DNA of 64,000 bases from Bog-756 sp963845485 (GTDB lineage Bacteria; Actinomycetota; Acidimicrobiia; Acidimicrobiales; RAAP-2). Both the position numbers and the translations under genes were made by a program. Positions 17,280 to 25,866 of this stretch are shown piece by piece; within the stretch, counting starts at the first letter, position 1, and each line of letters begins with the position of its first letter. The DNA is taken from NCBI GenBank assembly GCA_963845485.1, contig CAWJSI010000016.1, positions 84,894 to 148,893 on the forward strand, read 5' to 3'. A model generated the notes under the pieces. The model ran no database searches, was not told the DNA's origin, and was given only the letters and a program-made list of their open reading frames with translations.

Positions 17280-17747
17280 CTAATGGGGGCTGCCGCCACC
17301 CATCAGTTCCAGCGCATGGGGCAAGAGGTTGGCGATCGATTCGATCGACTCGAGGGCACCGGTGGTCGACCCGGGCAGATTGACGATCAAACACTCGCCT
17401 CGGATGCCGGCCACCCCACGAGACAGGGGGCCGAGCGGACTGGACGACCTGATCGCCTCGGCCAGTCCGGGTGCCAGGCGTTCGAGGACTCCGCAGGTGG
17501 CCTCGGGCGTGGTATCCGAAGGGGCGAATCCGGTACCACCGGTGGTGACGAGAAGGCCGCAGAACCGGTCGGCCAACCGACAGAGCGCCTCGCTGACCGG
17601 CTCCAAACCGTCGGGCACCACCTCGACCGCCGGGACCACAAAGCCGTGGTCCACGAGATAGGTCCGGAGGGCAGGACCCGATCGGTCCTCTCGGATCCCA
17701 GCATGCACCGAATCGGACACTGTCAGAACCTTCGCCAGGAGTTCCAT
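17280..17747 (-). CDS. mogA: Molybdopterin adenylyltransferase
   Basis: A 155-residue MogA/MoaB-type protein that adenylylates molybdopterin before MoeA inserts the metal. Motifs: AKVLTVSDSVHAGIREDRSG, LLVTTGGTGFAPSDTTPEA, SRGVAGIRGECLIVNLPGS and HALELM near the end. ATG 17747 gives the family's length; the frame is open upstream without protein-like sequence. It starts 49 bases after the methyltransferase gene. Confidence 0.92.
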   Translation of the reverse strand: MELLAKVLTVSDSVHAGIREDRSGPALRTYLVDHGFVVPAVEVVPDGLEPVSEALCRLADRFCGLLVTTGGTGFAPSDTTPEATCGVLERLAPGLAEAIRSSSPLGPLSRGVAGIRGECLIVNLPGSTTGALESIESIANLLPHALELMGGGSPH

Positions 17748-17796
17748 CCCTGGCGCTAACCCGGAGGCATCCGGACGGTACTCGGCCGCCGGGCGG

Positions 17797-18555
17797 TCAC
17801 CGCACACCCATCACGACGACATAACGCCCGGCGCGCTCGACCGCGTCGACCAGGAACAATCCTGCCTCCTTGGCCAGGGACTCGGCCGCGTCGCTCCCCA
17901 CGTGCGCCCAAGGGAACCATCGACCCACATGATGGTGTGTCTCCCAGCGCTGGACTCTCGTGCACACGCCGGTGGGACGGGCGTCAACTTCGGCCACCAC
18001 CTGCCCACGGTAATGGAGGAGCTGGCGTGCCCGGCGAAGCATTCGTAAGGGATCGCCTCCGATACCGATGTTGCCGTCAGCTAGGAGGACCCTCGACCAC
18101 CGTCCCCCGTCGGGCATTGGATCGAACACATTGCCTTGCAGGGCCGTTCCTCCCCGCTGCTCGGTCATCTCGACGGCGGCGCTGGAGATGTCCACCCCCA
18201 GAACAGGGACACCCCGGGCCGCTAGTGCTGAGGTGAATCGGCCGGGCCCGCAACCGACATCCATGGTCGGGCCCTGACACAGGTCGACAATGGCCTCGTC
18301 CACCTCCCTATCCTGGTCGGTCGATGCCGAACCGCCCAGCCATCGGCCGATGTGCAGTGGCCTGCGGATTCCGTCTGTGTCGGAGATCCAACTCGGTTGG
18401 CCTCCGGAGATGTGTCGGTAGATGACGTCAGGATCGGCGATGCTCCTACCGACCCCAGGTCGGACCTGATGCAATCCATCGGTCCGAACAGACTGGTCCC
18501 TCTGGTCGAGGGTCATCTTTTGATCGGCAAGCATCGGTTCACTGGTATTCGACAC
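17797..18555 (-). CDS. Class I SAM-dependent methyltransferase
   Basis: A 252-residue Rossmann methyltransferase with the SAM loop MDVGCGPGRFTSAL, the acidic end of beta-2 (VLGVDISSAAVEM) and a C-terminal segment with WFPWAHVGSDAAESLAKEAGL. I start at GTG 18555 because GGAGGGGGC stands about six bases upstream; this overlaps the preceding membrane-protein gene by 17 bp. The substrate is unknown. It lacks the set of conserved cysteines of arsenite methyltransferase. Its place between the molybdoenzyme and the MoCo genes suggests a shared pathway. Confidence 0.8.
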   Translation of the reverse strand: MSNTSEPMLADQKMTLDQRDQSVRTDGLHQVRPGVGRSIADPDVIYRHISGGQPSWISDTDGIRRPLHIGRWLGGSASTDQDREVDEAIVDLCQGPTMDVGCGPGRFTSALAARGVPVLGVDISSAAVEMTEQRGGTALQGNVFDPMPDGGRWSRVLLADGNIGIGGDPLRMLRRARQLLHYRGQVVAEVDARPTGVCTRVQRWETHHHVGRWFPWAHVGSDAAESLAKEAGLFLVDAVERAGRYVVVMGVR

Positions 18556-19138
18556 CGTCGCCCCCTCCGGATGACCTGGCTCCATCCCGGAAAGCGATCT
18601 CCGAGGGTGCACTGGCATCCCCTGGCGAGAAACTCACCTCGACCGGATGCCGCCGCACCAAGAGCAGTCTGATCCCGTAGGCCAGCGCGCTCGCTCCGAA
18701 CAGGGCGGCGCTGATCAGCAGCCACCGATCGAGGAAGGGCGCCTGGGTCAGCCCGGTGGCGTTGTGATAGGCGATCTTTCCCTGCTCGATGATCCCTGGG
18801 AAGAACATGAGGAAGAGCAGGCCGCTGGCCATGACCGGGATGCGCACGTAGTTGACCGGGGGTACCCGTGGCGTGCGATCGGGCAGTCGCCCGGTCACCG
18901 CCCGCCATCCAGCCCCGAGGGACCGGTCGGCCAGCGCATACAGCGGGAAGAGCACCACGTCGTGCAGCAGGATGGCGGCGATGAACCACACCAGGATCGA
19001 CTGCCACCAGACCCGTCCGTTCCACAACTGTTTCGTTCCGAGAACGCTGATCACGTAACCGACAAGGGCGAACGACGCCAGCAGTGTCAGCAGGTGCAGG
19101 GGATGGCCTCCGTAGAGGCGTCGGAACCTTGTGCTCAC
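18539..19138 (-). CDS. Polytopic membrane protein of unknown function
   Basis: A 199-residue protein with about four or five hydrophobic helices (LLTLLASFALVGYVISVL, SILVWFIAAILLHDVVLFPL, VMASGLLFLMFF, LLISAALFGASALAYGI) and a Ser/Gly-rich cytoplasmic tail. I do not recognise the family. GTG 19138 lies 10 bases after the stop of the cytochrome-molybdoenzyme gene, and its tail overlaps the methyltransferase start, so it is in the same operon and could be an accessory to the membrane enzyme. Confidence 0.75.
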   Translation of the reverse strand: MSTRFRRLYGGHPLHLLTLLASFALVGYVISVLGTKQLWNGRVWWQSILVWFIAAILLHDVVLFPLYALADRSLGAGWRAVTGRLPDRTPRVPPVNYVRIPVMASGLLFLMFFPGIIEQGKIAYHNATGLTQAPFLDRWLLISAALFGASALAYGIRLLLVRRHPVEVSFSPGDASAPSEIAFRDGARSSGGGDGVEYQ

Positions 19139-19148
19139 GGCGCGCTCT

Positions 19149-20828
19149 TCACGCCACGAACTCGATCGAACGCACCCACTTGGTGCAGTGGACACCCGGG
19201 AGGGCGGGAACGATGACCCGGGCAGGGAACCCGTGGTCGAGCGAGAGATCTACGCCGTTGACCTTAAGGGCCAAGAGCGCGTCTTGGGCCAGCACCTGGT
19301 TGGAGGCCAGCCACGCCTCGCCGAACCCCCCGCCCTTCTCGAGGGACTTCACGTGCGCCGCACTAGGTGATGCCACCCCGGCCATCCGGGCCAGATCGGC
19401 AAGTCGGACGCCGCTCCACTGTTGAGTGGTGGACCATCCCTCGACACAGGCGATGGGGAGCTCGGCTGCGTGCTGCTCCATGGCCAGGAGCGAGGCCCTG
19501 CTCACCAGCACGTCCCGAGTGCCACCGCTCAGCGCCAGCTGCCAGGTCTCTCCAGTCTCTTCCGGGTCGATCGCCGCGGCCTGGGCCGTGCGGTTGATCT
19601 GGAAATCGTTCGGCCCCGAACCGTAGGACCGTCCGCGGGGTAGGAGCAGGGCGGCACTGCGGGTCACGCCGCCGAGCGTCTGCCCGACGGAAAGGACGGC
19701 GATCATCAGCGATCCGCCACCGACCACGGCCAATGCTCCCCGACGACTGATGGTGGCCTTCCCCGGCGAAGGGGCAACCAGGCCGTCGGGGTCCATGGGC
19801 TCTGGTCGGGTGTCGTCCAGCGAGGTCCTCAGTTCGGTACGGAGCGACCGAGACCGCAGGCTACGCACCATGGTGGGGAGCTTGAGAGACACGTGAACGA
19901 CGAAGCCGACGATGAAGACCCAAGCGCCGAAGTAGTGGGCCGTGTAGAAGCTGAATCCGAAGATGTAGTCGTACTGGATGTTGAGGATGCCGGTGGCCAT
20001 CTCGAAGACGATTCCCCCGACGATCATGATCAGCGACAGCCGCTCGAGCAGGTTGGCCAACGATCGGATCGCCGGCCAGACGAACAGCTTGGGCATGACT
20101 GACCACAACTTGGCGAGCACCACCGGTACCAACACCAGGCCGAGGCCGACATGCATTCCCTCGGTCAGCTGGAACAACCACGCCGGGCGGGCGGGCCAGC
20201 GGAAGTAGGGCAGATGCAGGAACCCAACGTGGGCCGGGATGGCCTGGTGGAACTGGGGTCCATAGGCGATGAAGTCAAGGAGCCCGGTGACCATCACCAG
20301 CGGCAAGGAGATGAGCAGCAAAAAACCCAGCACCGAAGTGAGCCATGGGCCGCGGATCGGACTCCGCCACACGTCGCTCCCGGGCAGACCGGGGGGGCGA
20401 TGCGCGGCGACTCTCTCCCACAGCCGTCGGGGGAATCCGAACTCCGGCGCTGCGTCACCAGTGCGGGCGATCGCGACGTTGTCTTCGATCGGCTTGGTGG
20501 CCTCGGGCGATTGGGCGTTTACTGATGTGGTCTCGATCCTCTCGGTCGATCCCGACCCATGCGGTTCGCCAGGCACCCATGCGCTCGGCTGCTGGTCGAG
20601 AGGCTCTGGTGTCGGCCCATCGGACACTTGCCCATCATCGACCACCGCCTCCTCATCGGGCGGTGCCTTGCCATCAGCGGATGCCTCCTCGTCGGGAACA
20701 GATTCGACGGCATCGGCGCCTGCATCGGCGTCGATCGCTTCATTGCCTCCTACCTCGGCATCCTCATGCGATGCTTTCGTGCCGCCATCAGTGGGATCCG
20801 ATTCGTGACGAGAGGCTGGCGGAGTCAC
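19149..20828 (-). CDS. Cytochrome b-molybdopterin oxidoreductase fusion
   Basis: A 559-residue three-part protein. Residues 1-130 are acidic, low-complexity and probably disordered. Residues 160-320 hold four helices of a b-type cytochrome with histidines suited to heme (His226, His298, His312 among others). Residues 361-385 form a fifth hydrophobic segment led by the twin-arginine SRRGALAVVGGG. Residues 400-559 are a sulfite-oxidase-fold molybdopterin domain with the molybdenum-ligand Cys461 (ACVEGWS). It should oxidise or reduce an external substrate and exchange electrons with the quinone pool. The start is GTG 20828; no clear ribosome site. It heads the MoCo gene string. Confidence 0.85.
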   Translation of the reverse strand: MTPPASRHESDPTDGGTKASHEDAEVGGNEAIDADAGADAVESVPDEEASADGKAPPDEEAVVDDGQVSDGPTPEPLDQQPSAWVPGEPHGSGSTERIETTSVNAQSPEATKPIEDNVAIARTGDAAPEFGFPRRLWERVAAHRPPGLPGSDVWRSPIRGPWLTSVLGFLLLISLPLVMVTGLLDFIAYGPQFHQAIPAHVGFLHLPYFRWPARPAWLFQLTEGMHVGLGLVLVPVVLAKLWSVMPKLFVWPAIRSLANLLERLSLIMIVGGIVFEMATGILNIQYDYIFGFSFYTAHYFGAWVFIVGFVVHVSLKLPTMVRSLRSRSLRTELRTSLDDTRPEPMDPDGLVAPSPGKATISRRGALAVVGGGSLMIAVLSVGQTLGGVTRSAALLLPRGRSYGSGPNDFQINRTAQAAAIDPEETGETWQLALSGGTRDVLVSRASLLAMEQHAAELPIACVEGWSTTQQWSGVRLADLARMAGVASPSAAHVKSLEKGGGFGEAWLASNQVLAQDALLALKVNGVDLSLDHGFPARVIVPALPGVHCTKWVRSIEFVA

Positions 20829-21056
20829 CGGCAGCCCGTACTCTCAGCGATCGGGCCCGGCTCGCCGCGGGGGCGCCGTTTGGGCCCTCCAGCGTTGTAC
20901 GGACCCATCTCGCACTGTACCCCGGCCTCCATGGTTCGGGGCCGGAGCCGTGTCGCCGCTTGGGCGCGCACCATCTCTCTGCAACTCACAATCTCCTAGT
21001 CCCCAGTGGCCTGCTTTCCGTTACGCGGCGTCGGGGCGACCGAGAGCCGCCCCGGG

Positions 21057-21062
21057 TACTGT
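21057..21062 (+). promoter_or_regulatory. -10 hexamer of a leaderless transcript
   Basis: TACTGT lies six bases before GTG 21069 and picks that codon among three candidate starts. Confidence 0.5.
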
Positions 21063-21068
21063 GCCGTG

Positions 21069-22472
21069 GTGCGGACATCCCCGAGCACAGTGGATCTCCT
21101 CCCCACAGGGCGGCCAGAGACGTCCTGGGTCGAGCGCTACCGCAACGACCTCCTGTGGGGCGCCGTTCTCGTCCTCCTGGTTGCCGCTGCCTTCGTCGTC
21201 CCTCACTTTCACCTCGACTGGCTGTCCCCAGTGGTCCGTCAACCCCCCGCCGAGTATCGGATTCTGGCCGGGACTGCACCGCTCCTTGCCTCGTGGATGC
21301 CCCACGTCGGCTCGGCCACTCCCGGCGCGGTGATCGTGGCCATCGCCGTCGTCGTGGGGGGCCCGGCGGCGGCTCGGCGACTGCCCTGGCGGGGATTGGT
21401 GGGAGCTGCGTGGCTGACCGCGCTGGCATGGACAATGGCCCTGACGCTCATCGATGGCTGGAAGGTCGGCTTCGTCGACCGGATGGCTGGGGGCTTCGGC
21501 TACCTGCACGATGTGCATCATGTGCACGGGATCCACGCCTTCTTCCAGTACTACGCCTCCCACATCCCTTCTCCCCGGGCCGGGTCGTGGGACATCGAGA
21601 GCTCCGCCCATCCGCCACTGGGGCTGTTGACGTTCACTGTCCTCCACCGGGTAGGCCTGTCCGGACCGACCTGGGCCAGCTTGTTCGTCGTAGTGGTGGG
21701 CACCAGTGCGGCGGCGGCCGTGCTCGTCACAGTGAAGGCGCTGTGCAGTGAACCGATGGCACGGCGGGTCGCTCCGTTCGTGGCCCTGGCACCGGTGGCG
21801 GTGTGGATCGGGGTATCCGCCGATGCCTATTACGCAGGCGTGGCGGCATGGGGGCTGACCCTTCTCGCCCTCGCCGCCTCGGGTTCGCCTCGTCACGCCA
21901 CGCTGCTAGCGCTGGGTGGAGGGGTTCTCCTCGGATGCAGCGTCTACCTCAGTTACGGCTTGATCCTCCTGGTCGTCCCAGCCGCAGCCATCCTGTTCTC
22001 CTCCCGAAACTACCGCCCCTTGGTGCCTGCGCTACTCGGATCCCTCGCCGTCGCCGGGGTGGTGACCGGTCTCGGCTTCTCGTGGTTCACCGGTCTGACA
22101 CTGCTCCGGCAGCGTTACCTGTCGACGATCGCCATGGACCGACCCTTCGCCTACTGGGTGTGGGGCGACCTCGCCGCCTTGACCTGTGCCATCGGACTGC
22201 CGGCGGCCATCGCACTGCGGCGGGCCTTCGATGGCGGGCGGCTGCGGTGCAGGAGTGGGATCAACGTGCTCCTAGTATCGATGGTGGTCGCAGTGGTCGT
22301 GGCTGATCTCAGCGCCATGAGCAAAGCCGAGACGGAGCGCATCTGGCTCCCCTTCGCCGTGTGGCTGGTGGCCGCACCCGCACTCCTCCCGCGCCGGAGC
22401 CATCGGTACGCCCTCGTCGTGCAGGCCGTGGGGGCCCTTTTCATCAACAGCCTGCTGCTCACCACCTGGTAA
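21069..22472 (+). CDS. Polytopic GT-C-like membrane protein
   Basis: A 467-residue integral membrane protein with about ten helices. After TM1-3 comes a hydrophilic stretch with clustered histidines and aromatics (FGYLHDVHHVHGIHAFFQYY) and DIESSAHPPLGLLTF, recalling the external loops of GT-C glycosyltransferases that use lipid-linked sugars. That assignment is inference; no acidic metal motif is decisive. It converges on the DUF2064 and GT2 genes, which supports a role in the same glycosylation pathway. Start GTG 21069 follows the -10 spacing. Confidence 0.75.
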   Translation: MRTSPSTVDLLPTGRPETSWVERYRNDLLWGAVLVLLVAAAFVVPHFHLDWLSPVVRQPPAEYRILAGTAPLLASWMPHVGSATPGAVIVAIAVVVGGPAAARRLPWRGLVGAAWLTALAWTMALTLIDGWKVGFVDRMAGGFGYLHDVHHVHGIHAFFQYYASHIPSPRAGSWDIESSAHPPLGLLTFTVLHRVGLSGPTWASLFVVVVGTSAAAAVLVTVKALCSEPMARRVAPFVALAPVAVWIGVSADAYYAGVAAWGLTLLALAASGSPRHATLLALGGGVLLGCSVYLSYGLILLVVPAAAILFSSRNYRPLVPALLGSLAVAGVVTGLGFSWFTGLTLLRQRYLSTIAMDRPFAYWVWGDLAALTCAIGLPAAIALRRAFDGGRLRCRSGINVLLVSMVVAVVVADLSAMSKAETERIWLPFAVWLVAAPALLPRRSHRYALVVQAVGALFINSLLLTTW

Positions 22473-22498
22473 CCGGGGATGCTGGGCCCCTGGGACCG

Positions 22499-23188
22499 CT
22501 ACGGGGAACCGGTTGGGCCCTGTTCGAGCCGTCGAAGGGCCTGTGCGAATCGGCTTGTTGTCGCCATACCTCCGGCTACCAGCCGGGCATCGTCCGGTGT
22601 GTCCACATCGGTGAGGAGGGGCAGTTCAGCGACAGCGCAACCAAGCGCCGCCAGGGCCGCCAGCGTGAGGGCACCGGTGTCGGAGCGCGACATCGGAATG
22701 TCCCCGAGGACCGAGGCCGCGCCGGCGTCGGTGACCCCGAGGGCCCACCATCCTCCGTCCGTAGCCATGCCCAGCACGGCGTCGGTGTCGTCGGCCAGCA
22801 GGGTGTCGGCGGCCATGGTCAGCAGCTCACCGCTCAACTGGGGCGTGTCCATCCCAATCTGGAGTACGGGAAGTCCGGCCCGGGAGGCCTCGCGGTGGGC
22901 GTGCACCAGCCGCTCGGCGAAGGTGGCGCCATCCTGTGGGATGACCATGACGTCGTTCAGTGCCAGTCCGATTTCGACCCCGTCCTGGGCGAGGGCCAGA
23001 TCCCCACTGAGAGCTACGACCCGTTCCACTACGTCCGACGCCCGGACAGCAATCATGGTGTCGAGGAACGCCGCGGCGGCAAGCCCGGCGGCCCCGTCAG
23101 ACCCGAAGGCCGGCGCCAACCGGGTCTTTGCCTCTCCGGGGACGGGAGCCTTCGCCATGACCAGCAGAGTGCACGGCCTCGGCGTCAT
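22499..23188 (-). CDS. DUF2064/TIGR04282-type transferase
   Basis: A 229-residue GT-A-like nucleotidyl/glycosyl transferase. Signatures: VMAKAPVPGEAKTRLAPAFG at the N-terminus, QIGMDTPQLSGELL (the metal-binding DxD equivalent), ATDGGWWALGV and LTDVDTPDDARL. The family was first noted beside radical SAM/selenodomain genes and is sometimes labelled arsenosugar biosynthesis transferase, a context-derived name. ATG 23188 overlaps the GT2 stop (ATGA), so the two are coupled. Confidence 0.85.
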   Translation of the reverse strand: MTPRPCTLLVMAKAPVPGEAKTRLAPAFGSDGAAGLAAAAFLDTMIAVRASDVVERVVALSGDLALAQDGVEIGLALNDVMVIPQDGATFAERLVHAHREASRAGLPVLQIGMDTPQLSGELLTMAADTLLADDTDAVLGMATDGGWWALGVTDAGAASVLGDIPMSRSDTGALTLAALAALGCAVAELPLLTDVDTPDDARLVAGGMATTSRFAQALRRLEQGPTGSP

Positions 23189-23844
23189 CGGATGACCTTC
23201 AAGAAGTCCCACGTGGCAACGGCACTACCCCTAACTGAGCCGGAGACCTTGGAGGAGCCGGCAGTTCGGGGCCGATAGGTCACAGAGCGCTCCTCCACTC
23301 GTAGTCCAGTCCGGCCCGCTCGTACCAGCAGCTCGAGCGGGTAGCCGGACCGCCTGTCCTCGACCCCCAATGCCAGCAGGGTCTCACGACGGATGGCCCG
23401 CACCGCTCCGATGTCGTGCACGGGTAGGCGGAACCTCTGGCGCAGTCGTGCGGCCACGATGGCATTACCGGCCCGCGCGTGGGCCGGCCAGTGGGTGCCG
23501 GGTACCGGCCGCCTCCGCCCGACGGCCAGGTCCACACCCGCCCGGACCAACTCGACGAGCACCGGTAGCTCACCGGGATCCATCGAGCCGTCGCCATCGA
23601 GCACGCAGACGATGGACGGCCGGGCCGCCTCCACCCCGGCCTGCACGGCCGCCCCGTACCCCGGGGTCGCCTCCACCACCACCCGCGCGCCGTGGGTGGA
23701 AGCCACCGAAGCCGTTCCGTCGTCGGACCCGTTGTCCACCACCACTACTTCGTAGCCCGCCGGCATACTGGCCAGCACGCCAGGCAGCGACCCGGCCTCG
23801 TTGCGACACGGGACAACCACGGTCACCCGATCGAGGTCAGACAC
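23185..23844 (-). CDS. Family 2 glycosyltransferase
   Basis: A 219-residue GT2 with TVVVPCRNEAGSLPGVLASM, VVVDNGSDDGTASVA, VCVLDGDGSMDPGE (the DxD motif) and VHDIGAVRAIRR. There is no C-terminal membrane helix, so it is soluble and resembles dolichol-phosphate-mannose-synthase-like GT2s without anchors. GTG 23844 overlaps the epimerase gene by 8 bp; a longer upstream frame is Arg-rich and not protein-like. The donor and acceptor are unknown. Confidence 0.88.
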   Translation of the reverse strand: MSDLDRVTVVVPCRNEAGSLPGVLASMPAGYEVVVVDNGSDDGTASVASTHGARVVVEATPGYGAAVQAGVEAARPSIVCVLDGDGSMDPGELPVLVELVRAGVDLAVGRRRPVPGTHWPAHARAGNAIVAARLRQRFRLPVHDIGAVRAIRRETLLALGVEDRRSGYPLELLVRAGRTGLRVEERSVTYRPRTAGSSKVSGSVRGSAVATWDFLKVIR

Positions 23845-24916
23845 GTGGTGATCCCGACCCCTGCGCGTCACGCAGCGGCGCCCAGGCGAACCGACGAAGG
23901 CCTTCGTCAGGCGCCACGGAGGCAGTGAAGTCGAGCAACTCGGCAGCGCGAGCCGGGTCCGCCACGATGTGGCGGACATCGCCCGGGCGATACTGCCCAG
24001 TGATGATCGGTGGCGGTCCCTCACGGGCATGGGCCACGCTCTGTGCCACCTGCTCGATGGTGATCGGTCGCCCAGAGCAGACGTTGAGGGGGATGAACCC
24101 GGCAAGTTCGGACTCGATGGATCGGACGTTGGCCTCGGCCACATCCGTGACATGCACGAAGTCCCGGGTCTGTCTGCCGTCCTCGTAGACCCGGGGCGCC
24201 TCGCCTGCCTCGAGGGAGGAACGGAACATAGCGGCCACACCCGAATACGGGGTGTCCCGGGGCATCCCCTCGCCGTAGACATTGTGATAGCGCAGCGCAG
24301 TGACCGATCCTCCCGAAGCCAGGGACCAGGCCAGGGCGAAATGTTCCTGGGCCAGCTTGCTGGCCGCGTACAGACTCCTCGGCCGGAGCGGCGCATCCTC
24401 GCTCACCAGTTCCCACGCCAGCGGCTCCCCACCGATCGGGCACCGGTTGTCGAACTCACCCCGGTCAAGATCGGTCGCCCTCCGGGCCGGAGGCAGCACT
24501 GGACCATGGACAGCGCACCGGTACCGTCCGTCGCCGTAGACCACCATGGACGAGGCCAGGACCAATCGTCGACAGCCGGAGCGGTGCATGGCGGCGAGCA
24601 GCACCGCTGTCCCGAAATCGTTGTGGCTGGCGAATGCCGGGGCATCCTCGGCGTCGATCCCGGCACCGACCACGGCAGCCTGGTGGCAGACCACATCGAC
24701 ACCCCGGAGCACCCGCTCCATGGCTCCGGCGTCCCGTACGTCAAGGGGGAGGACGCCCTCAGGTGGTGTCGGGGAGGCACCGTGGGCCGAGGCGAGCAGC
24801 AGGTCGACTGCGACCACCTCGTGTCCACGACGGCCGAGGGCCAGGCCGACCTGGGTGCCGATGAAGCCGGCTGCACCGGTGAGCAGCACCCTCACCGCAT
24901 TCCGGCCCTCTCGCAT
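23837..24916 (-). CDS. NAD-dependent sugar epimerase/dehydratase with Cys/His insert
   Basis: A 359-residue extended SDR. The NAD loop is LLTGAAGFIG; the catalytic part is SSMVVYG with YAASK; a substrate-side RYHNVYGEGMP and RDFVHVTDVA follow. Between SSMVVYG and YAASK is an insert of about 55 residues containing CAVHGPV and CPIGGEPL, which looks like a zinc ribbon reduced to three ligands. The enzyme presumably modifies a nucleotide sugar for the coupled GT2 and DUF2064 transferases. ATG 24916 follows GGTGAG; GTG 24895 is an alternative. Confidence 0.88.
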   Translation of the reverse strand: MREGRNAVRVLLTGAAGFIGTQVGLALGRRGHEVVAVDLLLASAHGASPTPPEGVLPLDVRDAGAMERVLRGVDVVCHQAAVVGAGIDAEDAPAFASHNDFGTAVLLAAMHRSGCRRLVLASSMVVYGDGRYRCAVHGPVLPPARRATDLDRGEFDNRCPIGGEPLAWELVSEDAPLRPRSLYAASKLAQEHFALAWSLASGGSVTALRYHNVYGEGMPRDTPYSGVAAMFRSSLEAGEAPRVYEDGRQTRDFVHVTDVAEANVRSIESELAGFIPLNVCSGRPITIEQVAQSVAHAREGPPPIITGQYRPGDVRHIVADPARAAELLDFTASVAPDEGLRRFAWAPLRDAQGSGSPRV

Positions 24917-24956
24917 CGGTAGCTCACCGCCACGATGGTAGGCGTCGTGGCCTCGG

Positions 24957-24962
24957 TATCGT
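24957..24962 (+). promoter_or_regulatory. -10 hexamer of the nucleoside phosphorylase gene
   Basis: TATCGT stands seven bases before ATG 24970, predicting a leaderless mRNA. Confidence 0.5.
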
Positions 24963-24969
24963 CAATGTC

Positions 24970-25797
24970 ATGCCCGCATCCCTTGACCCCTTTTCCCTAG
25001 CCGAACAGTCCGCTGCCTCGATCGCGGTGGTCAGCGCCGTTCCCGCCCATGACGTGGCCGTCATTCTCGGCACCGGGCTGGCCGACGCGGCCGGCGCCTT
25101 GGGCGGCCGGGCTTCACGGCACGATCTGGGCTCACTGGCCGGGCTGCCCGGCGCGTTCGTCCCCCACCAGCGATCCGAGGTGTGGAGCATCGAGGTCGGC
25201 GGTCTCCGGGTACTGGCCTTTCTCGGTCGACTCCACCTCTACGAGGGGTACTCCGGAGTCGAAGTGGCCCACCTGGTTCGCACCGCAGTGGCCACGGGAT
25301 GCGGGACGGTGGTCATCACCAACGCCTCGGGTGCGCTCGATCCCGACCTTACCCCCGGTGATCTGGTGGTCATCACCGACCACCTCAACCTCACCGGTGT
25401 ATCGCCGCTCACCGGGGTCCCGACCAGCGATGGACGCCCGAGCCCCTTCGTCGATCTGGTCGGAGCCTGGTCGCCACGACTTCGGGCACTGGCGCACCAG
25501 GCCGGCGACACCCTGGCCGAGGGCGTCTATGCCCAGGTGATCGGACCCCACTTCGAAACGCCGGCAGAGATCCGCATGCTCCGGACCATGGGGGCCGATC
25601 TGGTGGGCATGTCGAGCGTGCTCGAAGCCATCGCCGCACGGCAGCTGGGGGCCGAGATCCTCGGGCTGTCGTTGGTCACCAACATGGCAGCCGGGCTGGT
25701 CCCGGGAGGGGTCGCTCCCGCCGCCATCCTTGATGTGGCCGAACAACGTGCTGCGGACATCGGGGGGATCATCCGCCATGTCCTCTTGGCCCTCTGA
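24970..25797 (+). CDS. punA: Purine nucleoside phosphorylase, trimeric family
   Basis: A 275-residue phosphorylase that splits purine nucleosides with phosphate. Motifs: VILGTGLAD (phosphate loop), RLHLYEGYS, VITNASGALDPDLTPGDLVVITDHLNLTG, the purine-site Glu in GPHFETPAEIRML, GMSSVLEAIAAR and Asn in VTNMAAGL. NASGAL and MSSVLE depart a little from the usual NAAGGL and MSTVPE, so substrate range may be shifted. It is divergent from the epimerase gene with 53 bases between them and precedes a molybdoenzyme pair, so it may serve the neighbouring pathway rather than salvage. Confidence 0.85.
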   Translation: MPASLDPFSLAEQSAASIAVVSAVPAHDVAVILGTGLADAAGALGGRASRHDLGSLAGLPGAFVPHQRSEVWSIEVGGLRVLAFLGRLHLYEGYSGVEVAHLVRTAVATGCGTVVITNASGALDPDLTPGDLVVITDHLNLTGVSPLTGVPTSDGRPSPFVDLVGAWSPRLRALAHQAGDTLAEGVYAQVIGPHFETPAEIRMLRTMGADLVGMSSVLEAIAARQLGAEILGLSLVTNMAAGLVPGGVAPAAILDVAEQRAADIGGIIRHVLLAL

Positions 25798-25854
25798 CTC
25801 TCCCGCTCCTGAGGCAACTCCTCCACCTGCAGCCACCTGGGACCCCAACGCCCG

Positions 25855-25860
25855 TAACAT
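25855..25860 (+). promoter_or_regulatory. -10 hexamer of the molybdoenzyme pair
   Basis: TAACAT lies six bases before GTG 25867, so the two-gene mRNA should be leaderless. Confidence 0.55.
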
Positions 25861-25866
25861 CGCCAT

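Noticed and set aside
20829..21056. Molybdenum cofactor riboswitch upstream of the molybdoenzyme fusion
   Set aside because: The divergent region is long enough, but I could not draw a convincing paired structure or recognise the conserved core, so I do not claim it.
17797..25797. Arsenosugar biosynthesis locus
   Set aside because: The DUF2064 transferase family name and the phosphorylase suggest it, but there is no ArsS radical SAM gene, and the methyltransferase lacks the conserved cysteines of ArsM. MoaA is the only radical SAM enzyme present.
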